A DNA stretch of 64,000 nucleotides, taken from the NCBI RefSeq assembly GCF_963667775.1, contig NZ_OY764015.1:1905001-1969000 (forward strand), written 5' to 3'. The position numbers and the translations under genes were made by a program. The DNA is from an uncultured Trichococcus sp. Lineage in GTDB: Bacteria; Bacillota; Bacilli; Lactobacillales; Aerococcaceae. Within the stretch, counting starts at the first letter, position 1. Each line of letters opens with the position of its first letter. A model generated the notes under the pieces. The model saw only the letters and a program-made list of their open reading frames with translations. It did no database searches and was not told the DNA's origin. This document shows positions 37,194 through 46,876 of this stretch, piece after piece.

Positions 37194-39194
37194 TTATGCG
37201 AATTTTGCTTGATAAGCCGCAACCACTTTTTCAGTAGTGAAGCCATATTCTTCCATTACAACGTTGCCGTTGCCGCTTGCACCATACTTATCGATACCGT
37301 AAGCAAGGCCATCCAAGCCGACATACCGTTCCCAACCGAAGGTCGCGCCCATCTCGATGGACATGCGGTTGCGGACTGCACCAGGCAATACTTGCTCTTT
37401 GTAGGCTGCATCCTGCGCTTCGAACAGATCGAAACTCGGCATGGAGACGACAGAGACGTCCACTCCGGCTTCACGCAAGTGTTTTTGCGCTTCCATAGCC
37501 AAATTCACTTCCGAACCGGTTGCGATCAGGATACCGGCAGGCGTTTCGCCTTGTTGCGGTGAAAGCACATAAGCACCCTTTTTCACGCCTTCGCGGGCCA
37601 TTTCTTTGGTGCCTTCCAAAACAGGCAAGTTTTGGCGCGTCAGCACCAACATCGTTGGTTTGTCCGCTGAAGACACGGCGATTTCCCAAGCCGCGCTGAC
37701 TTCGTTGCCGTCGGCCGGACGCAGAACCGTCAAGTTCGGCATGCCGCGGTAGCTGGACAAGTGTTCCACTGGCTCATGTGTCGGGCCGTCTTCGCCGACC
37801 GCAATCGAATCATGCGTCATCACGTAAGTGCCAGGCAAGTGCGAAATGGCAGCCAAACGCATCGCTGGGCGCAAGTAATCCGTGAAGACGAAGAAGGTCC
37901 CTACATACGTTCTCGTTCCGCCATGCAGAACGATGCCGTTCATGATGGCTGCCATCGCGAATTCACGCACACCGTACCAGATGTTTCGGCCGGCGTAGTT
38001 TCCGGGCTCAAAATCAGTCGCCTCTTTGATCATTGTGTTGTTTGAAGACGATAAGTCCGCAGACCCGCCCCAGAAATACGGTACAGCTTCACCCAATGCC
38101 TGGATGGCTTCCGCGCTGGTCACACGGCTGGCTTTGGCTGCGCTGCCCACTTCATAAGTCGGCAATTTGTCTTGCCAGCCTTCAGGCAGTTTGCCTGCCA
38201 TGGCATCTTCGAATTGTTGCGCCAATTCCGGATAAGCCGCTTTGTAGTCGTTGAACATGGCAGTCCAGGCTTCTTCAGACTGCTGGCCTGCTTCGACCAT
38301 TTTTTCATTGAATCGTGCCGTTACTTCAGACGGAACACAGAAAGCTTCATCCGGACAGCCGTATGCTGCTTTAGCGAAAGAAACGCCTTCGGCTCCCAAT
38401 GGAGCGCCATGCACTTTATGCGTGCCTGCATCAGGAGCGCCAAAGCCGATGATGGTTTTGATTTCGATCAGTGTCGGTTTTTCGGTTTCAGCTTTCGCTT
38501 CTTCGATGGCTTTCGAGATGGCTTCCAGATCGTTGCCGTCCTTCACCAAGATATGTTGCCAACCGTAGGCTTCGAAACGGGCAGCCACGTCTTCCGTGAA
38601 GGATTTCGAAGTCGGTCCGTCCAAAGAGATATCGTTGGAGTCATACAAGCCGATCAGTTTGCCCAATTTCAGGTGGCCGGCCAAGCTGGCCGCTTCATGG
38701 GAGATGCCTTCCATCAGATCGCCGTCGCCGTTCAGGAAATACGTATAGTGATCCACAACCGGGAAGTTTTCTTTGTTGTAGGTAGCCGCCAAGTGCGCTT
38801 CCGCCATCGCGAAACCTACCGCATTTGCGATCCCTTGTCCCAAAGGACCGGTTGTCGCTTCCACGCCATCCGTGTCATGCACTTCCGGGTGTCCAGGTGT
38901 TTTGCTGCCGAATTGACGGAAGTTCTTCACGTCATCCAGGCTCACATTGAAGCCGGATAAGTGCAGCAAGCTGTACAACATGGATGACCCATGTCCAGCC
39001 GATAATACGAAACGGTCACGGTCTGCCCACAAACTGTTCTTAGGGTTGACTTTCAAATGTTTTGTCCAAAGCGCGTAAGCCATCGGAGCGGCTCCCATCG
39101 GTAAACCGGGGTGCCCTGAATTGGCCTTCTGTACGGCGTCGATGCTAAGTGTACGTACTGCATTAACTGCTAACTCATCAATTTGATCAAACAT
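37194..39194 (-). CDS. tkt: Transketolase
   Basis: A 666-residue thiamine diphosphate enzyme of the pentose phosphate pathway. Motifs: [18 protein letters not shown] and [18 protein letters not shown] at the N-terminus, the thiamine site [19 protein letters not shown] (about residues 155-173), and [20 protein letters not shown] in the pyrimidine domain. The start at 39194 has GAGGAGG at 7 bp; the frame extends 60 bp upstream without a site. It lies next to the arabinan genes and would process xylulose-5-P derived from arabinose, but has its own terminator. Confidence 0.97.
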   Translation of the reverse strand: MFDQIDELAVNAVRTLSIDAVQKANSGHPGLPMGAAPMAYALWTKHLKVNPKNSLWADRDRFVLSAGHGSSMLYSLLHLSGFNVSLDDVKNFRQFGSKTPGHPEVHDTDGVEATTGPLGQGIANAVGFAMAEAHLAATYNKENFPVVDHYTYFLNGDGDLMEGISHEAASLAGHLKLGKLIGLYDSNDISLDGPTSKSFTEDVAARFEAYGWQHILVKDGNDLEAISKAIEEAKAETEKPTLIEIKTIIGFGAPDAGTHKVHGAPLGAEGVSFAKAAYGCPDEAFCVPSEVTARFNEKMVEAGQQSEEAWTAMFNDYKAAYPELAQQFEDAMAGKLPEGWQDKLPTYEVGSAAKASRVTSAEAIQALGEAVPYFWGGSADLSSSNNTMIKEATDFEPGNYAGRNIWYGVREFAMAAIMNGIVLHGGTRTYVGTFFVFTDYLRPAMRLAAISHLPGTYVMTHDSIAVGEDGPTHEPVEHLSSYRGMPNLTVLRPADGNEVSAAWEIAVSSADKPTMLVLTRQNLPVLEGTKEMAREGVKKGAYVLSPQQGETPAGILIATGSEVNLAMEAQKHLREAGVDVSVVSMPSFDLFEAQDAAYKEQVLPGAVRNRMSIEMGATFGWERYVGLDGLAYGIDKYGASGNGNVVMEEYGFTTEKVVAAYQAKFA

Positions 39195-39331
39195 TTTTTT
39201 CCTCCTCAAGATAGTGAATCTAGTATTAAACTCCTCAACAAACTTTATAATCATGATTTAATCTTATTATAACATATTCCGTATTGGTTCATATCATTTT
39301 ATTAACTTAGATATGCATCAATAATAGGTTA

Positions 39332-40717
39332 TCAATCCGACAGCCACACGGATCGCCCGCTCTCGGCTTCCTTACTTCGGTTCTCTTCCAATAAAGTCAA
39401 TTTTCTTTTCAACTGACGATAGGCGTACATCATCGGAACGGCCGCTCCAATCCAAGCAATGGGATTGGCGAAAGCGACAGCTTGGTAGCCCAGCAAACCG
39501 GAAAATCCCAACGGAACGAGGACGCGGGCCACCATCTCCATCACGCCACCAATAGTCGGCGCAGCGTTTTCCCCCACCCCTTGCAGCGTATACCGCAAAA
39601 TGATCAAAGATGTCAACACAAGATAGAAGCTGGCCGTGGCAACAAAATACGTATGCGCATACGCCAATACGACCGGATCATTCTGTTCGAACAACAGCCG
39701 GATCAGATCCGTGCCGAATAACAAGAGCACTGCCCCCAACAGAATGCTGTAGACAAAGGACAGCAGCAAACTGATGCGCGCGCCTGCCCAAATCCGCGAG
39801 TACAACCCCGCTCCGTAGTTTTGGGCTGCAAAAGTGGCCATCGCGATACCGATGGAGGCTATCGGCAGCGTCGCCATAATATCCAATTTTTGGGCGATGG
39901 CGTAGCCACCGACTGCCTCCGGTCCAAAGCCATTCAGACTCTTCTGCAATACGATCGACCCGATTGCAATGATGGAGGCTTGAATACCGATCGGGAGCGA
40001 AATTTTCAACGGCAAGGAAAATTCCCCAGACTGCATCCGCCAATCTTCTCTGGAAAAACGCAGAATCGCCATTCTCTTGCGGATGTATACGAAACAGAGA
40101 AAACTGGCGAACAATTGCGCCGCAACTGTCGCAAGCGCAGCTCCTGCTACCCCCATAGAAAACCAGACAATGAACACATAGTCCAACACTACATTCAATA
40201 TGGAAGAAATCATCAGGATGACCAAGGGCAGTTTGCTGTCACCCAGCGACCGCAGGATGTTGCTCAATAAATTGAATACCATGATCGCCACCGAACCCCA
40301 CATCAAGGTCAAAAAGTACGCTTCGGCTTGCTTGCTTATTTCAGACGGCGTATCCATGAACAGCAGAATCTCTTCAGCGAATAATACGCTCAAGATGGTG
40401 ATGAGAACAGTCATGACAAGCGTGATCCAGACGCTTATCGTGATGCTTTTCCGGATCCGCTCCTCATTTTTCGTGCCAAAACGCTGCGCGATGACAATAC
40501 CCAAACCCGAAGTGATCCCGATTCCGAATCCATGGATAAAAAAGAGCACCCCGCCGACCGACCCGATTGCCGCCAGTCCGTCCACACCCAATGTCCTGCC
40601 GATGATGATTGTATCCGCTAAGCTGTAGAGTTGTTGGAATATATTCCCTATCAGCATCGGAACCGCGAAAAGGACGAGCAGCTTCGCAGGATTGCCGGCA
40701 GTCATATCTTTTGTCAT
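39332..40717 (-). CDS. MATE family exporter
   Basis: A 461-residue integral membrane protein with twelve predicted helices in two similar halves. It opens MTAGNPAKLLVLFAVPMLIGNIFQQLYSLADTIIIGRTLG, typical of the NorM/DinF-related MATE superfamily. Members export cationic drugs or metabolites using sodium or proton gradients; the substrate here is unknown. GGAGGTG precedes the ATG. It appears monocistronic. Confidence 0.93.
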   Translation of the reverse strand: MTKDMTAGNPAKLLVLFAVPMLIGNIFQQLYSLADTIIIGRTLGVDGLAAIGSVGGVLFFIHGFGIGITSGLGIVIAQRFGTKNEERIRKSITISVWITLVMTVLITILSVLFAEEILLFMDTPSEISKQAEAYFLTLMWGSVAIMVFNLLSNILRSLGDSKLPLVILMISSILNVVLDYVFIVWFSMGVAGAALATVAAQLFASFLCFVYIRKRMAILRFSREDWRMQSGEFSLPLKISLPIGIQASIIAIGSIVLQKSLNGFGPEAVGGYAIAQKLDIMATLPIASIGIAMATFAAQNYGAGLYSRIWAGARISLLLSFVYSILLGAVLLLFGTDLIRLLFEQNDPVVLAYAHTYFVATASFYLVLTSLIILRYTLQGVGENAAPTIGGVMEMVARVLVPLGFSGLLGYQAVAFANPIAWIGAAVPMMYAYRQLKRKLTLLEENRSKEAESGRSVWLSD

Positions 40718-40821
40718 CCTTCACCTCCATTTGATGATCTTGGGCCTTGCTGATTACATTATACCAGAGATGTACGAACAAATTAACAAAAATATATAAA
40801 TTGTACCTACAAAAATCCGGA

Positions 40822-41745
40822 CTAGTCGTTTGGTTTGCTTCCGAATCCGTTGTCGGTAAGTATTTTCTCGCACAGCGAGTGGCTCAGATAGCTGGATTCC
40901 GTGGGAACGGGATTTGTCTGTTCCTTTAGGCCCGCGATAAACGAACCAATCAGCGGCGCGAATCCTCGCTTACGGAGCGTCCATTCCCAATCGCCAAAAG
41001 CAATTTGCTGCTTGCCATTTTTTTGTTCGATGGTCATATCGGTCAAATTCAGGACACGCACAATCCCATCCGGACTTTGGACTTCCATTACTTCCTGATT
41101 GGCACCCGCTTCGTAGTTCATAGAGACGAAACAAGTCGTGCTCTTCGTTTCGAGCATCAGCCATAGTCGTTTCAATTCCCCTTCGTCTTCGACCAGATGC
41201 GATTGTACCGAAACCACCTCATCATCCAACAAATACAAAGCGGTATCCGCGATGTGGATGAACAGATCGTAGACGGCAAAACGGACAGCTTCCACATTCT
41301 TCACACGATCCTTCTGAATCAGGATCATCTTTTTGTCAGGGATCTCTTTCAGCCGTTCCACCATCGGAGCAAAACGGCGATTGAATCCAGCGGTAAGCAA
41401 TAAACCTTTGGCGTCCGCCAACTCGATCAGTTCCTTTGTCTCTTCCAGCTCATCGCTGATGGGCTTGTCCACATAGACCGAAATGCCGCGCTCCAGTAAC
41501 TTGCGGATGATTTCCGCATGGGCAACAGTAGCTACGTGCACAAAGGCAGCCTCGATTCCGCTGTCCAACCATTCCTCCATCGAAGTGTACAAATGTTGGA
41601 AGCCGAATTTTTTCCCTACAGTTTCCAGCGTCTCCCTGTTCCGTGAGCACAGATGCCATTCCACCTCATCCTGCATCTCGACCATGACCGGAAGATACGC
41701 CTTTTGTGCAATGTTTCCTAAGCCGATGACTCCAATTTTCATCAT
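40822..41745 (-). CDS. Gfo/Idh/MocA family oxidoreductase
   Basis: A 307-residue NAD(P)-dependent dehydrogenase-like protein. The Rossmann motif IGVIGLGNIAQKAYLP is at residues 4-19, and the conserved lysine lies in SVYVDKPISDELEE (about residue 95). The C-terminal half is the usual alpha/beta substrate domain. Members act on sugars, inositols or virginiamycin-type substrates; nothing specific is visible. It faces away from the GH1 gene at 41931 and may or may not serve that cluster. Confidence 0.9.
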   Translation of the reverse strand: MMKIGVIGLGNIAQKAYLPVMVEMQDEVEWHLCSRNRETLETVGKKFGFQHLYTSMEEWLDSGIEAAFVHVATVAHAEIIRKLLERGISVYVDKPISDELEETKELIELADAKGLLLTAGFNRRFAPMVERLKEIPDKKMILIQKDRVKNVEAVRFAVYDLFIHIADTALYLLDDEVVSVQSHLVEDEGELKRLWLMLETKSTTCFVSMNYEAGANQEVMEVQSPDGIVRVLNLTDMTIEQKNGKQQIAFGDWEWTLRKRGFAPLIGSFIAGLKEQTNPVPTESSYLSHSLCEKILTDNGFGSKPND

Positions 41746-41849
41746 CTATCGCCTCCAAACCTGTTTGTTCTTTTTATACCATAATTTGGTTGTAAATTCT
41801 CGTTATTAGGCGAAAATTATCGGGAAATAAAAAATATATATTTTTAGGT

Positions 41850-41863
41850 TGAAATCGATTGCA
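41850..41863 (+). promoter_or_regulatory. cre (CcpA) site at the gmu-like promoter
   Basis: TGAAATCGATTGCA, a full match to TGWNANCGNTNNCA, overlapping the -35 hexamer. Confidence 0.65.
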
Positions 41864-41887
41864 TTTTCTTTTTCTGTTTTGTATAAT
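41859..41887 (+). promoter_or_regulatory. Promoter of the gmu-like operon
   Basis: TTGCAT (41859-41864) and TATAAT (41882-41887) spaced by 17 bp, 44 bp upstream of the GH1 start codon. Confidence 0.75.
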
Positions 41888-41899
41888 TCTATTTGAAGT

Positions 41900-41913
41900 T
41901 ATGTATAGACATA
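41900..41913. promoter_or_regulatory. Palindrome near the gmu-like start site, candidate GntR operator
   Basis: TATGT-N4-ACATA just after the proposed transcription start. A GmuR-type regulator encoded in the operon could bind here; single copy, so weak support. Confidence 0.3.
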
Positions 41914-41930
41914 GAAATGGAGTTGTTTAG

Positions 41931-43325
41931 ATGAAATACGAATTTCCTGCAAATTTTTGGTGGGGGTCGGCAGCAAGCGGACCGCAGACAGAGGGCACGG
42001 TGGCCGAAGACGGCAAGGGGGACAATATCTGGGACCATTGGTACAATCAGAACCCTGAGCTGTTCTTCAATCAGGTAGGACCCGAAAACACATCTTATGT
42101 ATACAATCGCTACAAAGAAGATATCGCACTCATGAAAAAAACGGGACACACAAGCTTCCGCACATCCATCCAATGGAGCCGCCTGATTCCGGACGGGGTC
42201 GGTGCAGTGAATCCGGAAGCGGTGGCATTCTACAACAGCTATATCGACGAGTTGTTGGCCAACGGTATCGAACCTTTCATGAATCTCTATCACTTTGATA
42301 TGCCGTTGTCATTACAACAGAAAGGAGGCTGGGAGAGCAAAGAAGTCGTGGATGCCTATGCGGATTACGCACGCATCTGCTTCGAACTGTTCGGTGACCG
42401 CGTAAAAAAATGGTTCACCCACAATGAACCGATCGTTCCGGTCGAAGGTGGCTATCTCTACCAATTCCACTACCCTAGTGTCGTGGATCTGAAAAAAGCC
42501 GTTCAAGTCGCTTATCACGAAACTTTGGCAAGCGCGAAAGCCATCAAAATTTATCACGAAATGAACCTTGACGGGCAAATCGGCATCATTCTCAATCTGA
42601 CGCCTAGTTACCCGCGCAATGAGAATGACCCTGAAGACGTCAAGGCAGCCCGTCTTGCTGACGCCTTCTTCAACCGCTCCTTTTTGGATCCTGCCATCAA
42701 AGGCACCTTCCCCAAGGATTTGGTTTCGCTGTTGAAGGAATTGGATTATCTTCCTGAATATACGCAATCGGAATTGGAACTCATCAAACATAATACCATC
42801 GACATTCTGGGGATCAATTACTATCAGCCACGACGCATCATGAAAAAAGAAAGCACAGAACGCTTGTCGGATAAGCCGATGCCGGATGATTACTTCGACA
42901 ACTATATCTGGCCGGAACGCAAAATGAATCCGTACCGCGGCTGGGAAATCTACGAAAAAGGCATTTACGATTGCCTGATCAATGTCCGTGACAACTACGG
43001 AAACCTTCCTTGCTTCATCTCCGAAAACGGGATGGGTGTGGAGGGCGAAGAGCGCTTCGTCAACGCGGATGGCATGATCGAAGATGATTACCGTATCGAA
43101 TTTGTCCAAGATCATCTGAAATATGTCCATCAGGCGCTGCAGGAAGGCTGCAATGTCAAAGGCTACCACATGTGGACGTGCATGGATAACTGGTCCTGGA
43201 CCAACGCCTACAAAAACCGCTACGGCTTCATTGCGGTGGATCTGGCGAAAGAAGGAAAACGCACAATCAAGAAAAGTGGCTACTGGTTCAAAGAGGTTTC
43301 TGACAATAATGGTTTTGACGCATAG
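41931..43325 (+). CDS. GH1 phospho-beta-glycosidase (GmuD-like)
   Basis: A 464-residue family 1 enzyme. The acid/base is E166 in WFTHNEPIVP and the nucleophile E365 in CFISENGMGV. The C-terminal WSWTNAYKNRYGF holds the Ser, Lys and Tyr of the 6-phosphate site, so the substrate should be a PTS product. In the Bacillus gmu operon the equivalent enzyme GmuD cleaves phosphorylated gluco/manno-disaccharides; context here (IIC, GmuR-like, ManA, ROK) fits. It is clearly different from the two GH1 enzymes at the window start. GGAG lies 11 bp before the ATG. Confidence 0.92.
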   Translation: MKYEFPANFWWGSAASGPQTEGTVAEDGKGDNIWDHWYNQNPELFFNQVGPENTSYVYNRYKEDIALMKKTGHTSFRTSIQWSRLIPDGVGAVNPEAVAFYNSYIDELLANGIEPFMNLYHFDMPLSLQQKGGWESKEVVDAYADYARICFELFGDRVKKWFTHNEPIVPVEGGYLYQFHYPSVVDLKKAVQVAYHETLASAKAIKIYHEMNLDGQIGIILNLTPSYPRNENDPEDVKAARLADAFFNRSFLDPAIKGTFPKDLVSLLKELDYLPEYTQSELELIKHNTIDILGINYYQPRRIMKKESTERLSDKPMPDDYFDNYIWPERKMNPYRGWEIYEKGIYDCLINVRDNYGNLPCFISENGMGVEGEERFVNADGMIEDDYRIEFVQDHLKYVHQALQEGCNVKGYHMWTCMDNWSWTNAYKNRYGFIAVDLAKEGKRTIKKSGYWFKEVSDNNGFDA

Positions 43326-43349
43326 TTTTTCTAAGAGAGGAAAATAAAA

Positions 43350-44633
43350 ATGAACAATTTCATCGATACATTAGCCGAAAAATTGACTCCGCTTGCCGGC
43401 AAACTCGGCTCAAACAGATATTTAGCAGTATTGCGTGACGCTTTTATGCTTTCTTTCCCGCTGACGATGTTCGGCTCGATCGTAGTGGTTCTGAACAATT
43501 TGCCATTTTGGAGCGATGACTTGAAAGGGACTTTGGGCGGCCTCTTCGGAAACGGTCAAAATGCGACCATGTCGATCATGACGATTTTCGTCACATTCGG
43601 CATCGGGTATTACCTTACCCGCTCTTATGACGAGGACGGCGTCTTTGGTGGAGCCGTATCATTGGCTTCCTACCTCATTCTGACGCCTTTCAACTTCACG
43701 ACTGCAGACGGCGCCGAAGTAAGCGGTGCGCTGTCCTTGGATCGTTTGGGTGCAAAAGGGATGTTCATCGGCATGCTGGCTGCCTTTATCGCAGCTGAAA
43801 TCTATGTCCGCATCACGAAAAAAGGTATCGTCATCAAGATGCCTGAAGGTGTTCCTGATGCCGTTGCCCGTTCTTTCGCTTCCCTGATTCCTGCCATCTC
43901 TACATTGACCGTCTTCTTATTGCTGAATGCTTTGGTTTCCGGCGTGTTCACTACCAACTTGCACGATGTCATCTACACAGTCATCCAAAAGCCTTTGGTA
44001 GGTTTGGGAAGCGGCTTGCCTGCAACACTGTTATCCTTGTTCTTCGTCCAAATTCTATGGTTCTTCGGATTGCATGGTCAAATCATCGTCAACTCGGTAA
44101 TGGATCCGATCTGGAATACTTTGGCTCTCGAAAACCTGGATGCCTTTAAAGCAGGCGAGGCCTTGCCGCACATCATCACGAAACCTTTCATGGAAACCTT
44201 CACTGTAGGCCTGGGCGGTTCCGGAATGACATTGATGGTAGTCATCCTGATGGCTTTCGTCATGAAGAGCAGACAAATGAAAGACATCGGACGTCTGGCG
44301 ATCGGGCCTGGCCTATTCAACGTAAACGAACCTGTTATTTTCGGCTTGCCGATTGTACTGAATGCCTCCATCCTGATCCCTTGGGTATTGACACCGCTGA
44401 TCGTCACCACTATCAACTACTTGTCTATGGCTTCAGGACTAGTTCCTGCTCCAACAGGCGTAACGGTTCCTTGGACTGTTCCGTTGTTCTTCAGCGGGAT
44501 GATGGCCACCAACTCACTTATGGGCGGTTTGTTGCAACTGATTGATGTGGCAATCGTCGGAGTGATGTGGTATCCATTCCTGAAAGTTGTCGATAAAGCG
44601 AATTTGGCCATTACTGTCGAAGAAGCTGCGTAA
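43350..44633 (+). CDS. PTS cellobiose-type EIIC permease (GmuC-like)
   Basis: A 427-residue membrane permease of the lactose/cellobiose PTS family, opening MNNFIDTLAEKLTPLAGKLGSNRYLAVLRDAF, with about ten membrane segments and the conserved LFNVNEPVIFGLPIVLN. It is only broadly similar to the IIC at 1706. It lies 24 bp after the GH1 gene. No IIA or IIB gene is nearby, so it must borrow these subunits, possibly those at 974 and 1319. GAGAGG precedes the ATG, and a terminator follows. Confidence 0.92.
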   Translation: MNNFIDTLAEKLTPLAGKLGSNRYLAVLRDAFMLSFPLTMFGSIVVVLNNLPFWSDDLKGTLGGLFGNGQNATMSIMTIFVTFGIGYYLTRSYDEDGVFGGAVSLASYLILTPFNFTTADGAEVSGALSLDRLGAKGMFIGMLAAFIAAEIYVRITKKGIVIKMPEGVPDAVARSFASLIPAISTLTVFLLLNALVSGVFTTNLHDVIYTVIQKPLVGLGSGLPATLLSLFFVQILWFFGLHGQIIVNSVMDPIWNTLALENLDAFKAGEALPHIITKPFMETFTVGLGGSGMTLMVVILMAFVMKSRQMKDIGRLAIGPGLFNVNEPVIFGLPIVLNASILIPWVLTPLIVTTINYLSMASGLVPAPTGVTVPWTVPLFFSGMMATNSLMGGLLQLIDVAIVGVMWYPFLKVVDKANLAITVEEAA

Positions 44634-44649
44634 TCGATTTATCCAAATC

Positions 44650-44684
44650 GAAGGCCCGAGGCAGTATGCTTCGGGCCTTTGTCT
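44650..44684 (+). terminator. Terminator after the IIC gene
   Basis: A perfect 9-bp stem (44651-44659 with 44671-44679) followed by TTGTCTTTCCTT. Confidence 0.75.
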
Positions 44685-44784
44685 TTCCTTAATCGGCTAA
44701 ATGTAGAGCTTAACTTGTTTCAGGTCTAGCCATTACGGTATAATGAGGAATGAAATCGTGAAATTTCCGGGAGGAGCGACAGCA

Positions 44785-45498
44785 ATGAAAAAATATGAAG
44801 AAATCGCGGATGAACTGCGGCGCCGCATCGCTGATGGGGAGTATGCGGAAGGTGAAATGCTCCCGGACCAGATCGCTCTAGCTGAAGAATTCGGCGTCAG
44901 CCGGATGACCTTAAAAAAAGCCATCGATATGATCGCAATGGAAGGCCTGATTTTCCGCAAACGGGGTGTAGGCACTTTTGTCATCAAGAGCGCCCTCTGG
45001 AACAGCGGCGATTCCAAAGCGGATGAATACGCCGGTTTATCCAAACAGTTTCCGAATAAAACGGTGAAGAGCAAAATCATCCTTTTTGATATCCTGTTCC
45101 CTCCCCAAAATATCCAAACCTTATTGATGCTGGAAGACAATCAACCCGTCTATCATCTGCAGCGCCTGAGGATCATCGACGACAAACCATATATACTGGA
45201 AAATACCTACTTTGTGGCCGGATTGGTGAAGGATCTCACGGAGGACATCATCCACCGTTCCATCTATGACCATATCCGCGATACGTTAGGACTGAAAATC
45301 GGCGGAGCCTACCGGAAAATCCACGCCGACCGATCCAATGAATTGGATTGGCAGGAACTTGAATGCGATCAACACACTCCGATTCTTGAAGTCGAACAAG
45401 TCGTTTATCTTACCAACGGGACACCGTTCGAATACTCGACTTCCCGCAGCCGCTTCGATACACGTTCCTACACCATCACCGATATCATCAAACAATAG
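44785..45498 (+). CDS. gmuR: GntR family regulator, GmuR-like
   Basis: A 237-residue HutC-type GntR regulator. The N-terminal winged helix (residues 1-70: KKYEEIADELRRRI, GVSRMTLKKAIDMI, FRKRGVGTFVIKS) is very close to Bacillus GmuR/YydK as I recall it, and the length agrees. The C-terminal UTRA domain (about 85-230) binds a sugar-phosphate effector. The start at 44785 has GGAGGAG at 8 bp; an in-frame ATG 42 bp upstream has none. It probably represses the GH1-IIC operon just upstream. Confidence 0.85.
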   Translation: MKKYEEIADELRRRIADGEYAEGEMLPDQIALAEEFGVSRMTLKKAIDMIAMEGLIFRKRGVGTFVIKSALWNSGDSKADEYAGLSKQFPNKTVKSKIILFDILFPPQNIQTLLMLEDNQPVYHLQRLRIIDDKPYILENTYFVAGLVKDLTEDIIHRSIYDHIRDTLGLKIGGAYRKIHADRSNELDWQELECDQHTPILEVEQVVYLTNGTPFEYSTSRSRFDTRSYTITDIIKQ

Positions 45499-45499
45499 C

Positions 45500-45750
45500 A
45501 AAAGCAGAACGGGTTCGCTCAGCCCTGAAAGAAATTTAGAAAATCGTGCCACGCAACGTTCCCTACGGTCACCTTGTACTGGGACTCTAAGGGATGAATC
45601 CCTAAAAGTCCCATGCAACTGAGCATCGTAGAGCGCAATATGCTGAGAGACTTCCTGCGTCAGCAGGTTAGTCGAACAGTATCCTTGGCTCGCAAGAGAC
45701 AAGGGGTTCCTTTGTCCTTTCCGAAGGGCTTACCCGTGAAGCTGGCCGTC
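45500..45750 (+). repeat. Structured inverted-repeat element, long copy A
   Basis: Fills most of the 339-bp gap between gmuR and manA. Residues 45553-45743 are nearly collinear with 49327-49518 (copy B). Internal hairpins are shared, among them GGGACTCTAAGGGAT paired with its near complement, and a CCTGC-TCA-GCAGG stem. The ends carry imperfect inverted repeats (AGC-AACGGGTTCG / right end ACCCGTGAAGCT). Copy A lacks about 115-120 bp found after the left end in copy B. It begins 2 bp after the gmuR stop codon and codes for no protein I can support. Confidence 0.7.
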
Positions 45751-45837
45751 ATTATTAGATACATAATGCATTTTGTTAATCTGCGCTCTGTTTAATTCAT
45801 CAAGAAAATTTACTACTAAAACCTAGGAGGAAAAAAC

Positions 45838-46797
45838 ATGCAAGAGCCATTGTTCATCCAACCTGTCCTGCAAGAAAAAATCTGGGGCGGCACCAAGCTG
45901 CGCGACATCTACGGATACGACATCCCCAGCGACCGTACCGGGGAATGCTGGGCCATCAGCGCCCATCCCGACGGCACCGGCGCGGTGGAAAACGGCACCT
46001 ACGCCGGCACCCGTCTGGATGTCCTTTATGCGGAGCATCCGGAGCTGTTCGAAAATCCGACTTCGCCCGTCTTCCCGTTGCTGACCAAAATCATCGATGC
46101 CGCCGAAGCCTTATCCGTCCAAGTGCATCCGGATGATGCCTATGGACTGAAACATGAAGGCGAGCTAGGGAAAACCGAATGCTGGTACATCATCGATGCC
46201 GATGACGATGCCGAAATCATCTACGGACACAATGCCCAAACAAAAGAACAGTTCTCCGAAATGGTCGCCGCAGGCGACTGGGAGGGGCTGTTGCGCCACG
46301 TCAAAGTGAAGAAAGGCGACTTCTTCTTCGTTCCGAGCGGCACCATCCATGCCATCGGCGGCGGCATCACGATTCTGGAGACGCAACAGAGCAGCAACAC
46401 GACGTACCGCGTCTACGACTTCGACCGCAAAGATGATCAAGGCAACACGCGCGACCTGCACATCCAGCAATCGATCGCTGTGTCGATGATCCCGCACAAG
46501 GATCCTGCGGACCATTTCGAAACAACCACTGTGGACGGCAATACCGTGACGACTTTCATCGAAAGCGACTATTTCACTGTCTACAAGTGGGACATCGTTT
46601 CGGAAATGGCCTTCCAGAAGACGGCTCCCTACACCTTGGGAAGCGTCATCGAAGGCAGCGGCAGCCTGACTGTCGACGGAAAAGCCTATCCGTTGCACAA
46701 AGGCGACCACTTTATCCTGCCTGCGACCGTTTCAGCCTGGACACTTTCCGGCAACATGGAATTGATCGCTTCCACTCCCGGACCGAAAAACAGCTGA
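45838..46797 (+). CDS. manA: Mannose-6-phosphate isomerase, class I
   Basis: A 319-residue zinc enzyme interconverting mannose-6-P and fructose-6-P. Zinc ligands and active-site motifs are seen: the glutamine and histidine in SVQVHPDDAYG, the glutamate in LGKTECWYIID, and the histidine in PSGTIHAIGGGI. The N-terminus PVLQEKIWGGTKLRDIYGYD is typical of the short Firmicute form. GGAGG precedes the ATG. With the convergent ROK kinase it matches the gmuF/gmuE pair. Confidence 0.95.
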   Translation: MQEPLFIQPVLQEKIWGGTKLRDIYGYDIPSDRTGECWAISAHPDGTGAVENGTYAGTRLDVLYAEHPELFENPTSPVFPLLTKIIDAAEALSVQVHPDDAYGLKHEGELGKTECWYIIDADDDAEIIYGHNAQTKEQFSEMVAAGDWEGLLRHVKVKKGDFFFVPSGTIHAIGGGITILETQQSSNTTYRVYDFDRKDDQGNTRDLHIQQSIAVSMIPHKDPADHFETTTVDGNTVTTFIESDYFTVYKWDIVSEMAFQKTAPYTLGSVIEGSGSLTVDGKAYPLHKGDHFILPATVSAWTLSGNMELIASTPGPKNS

Positions 46798-46809
46798 GAA
46801 TAATAATAA

Positions 46810-46856
46810 AACGGCCCTTCCTGACGATAGCTTCGTCAGGAAGGGCCGCTTTTTTC
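46810..46856. terminator. Bidirectional terminator between manA and ROK kinase gene
   Basis: A perfect 15-bp stem (46812-46826 with 46834-46848), loop of 7, followed by T6 on the plus strand and A4 before it. Confidence 0.9.
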
Positions 46857-46876
46857 TGTTGCATATCCGCTAGTTT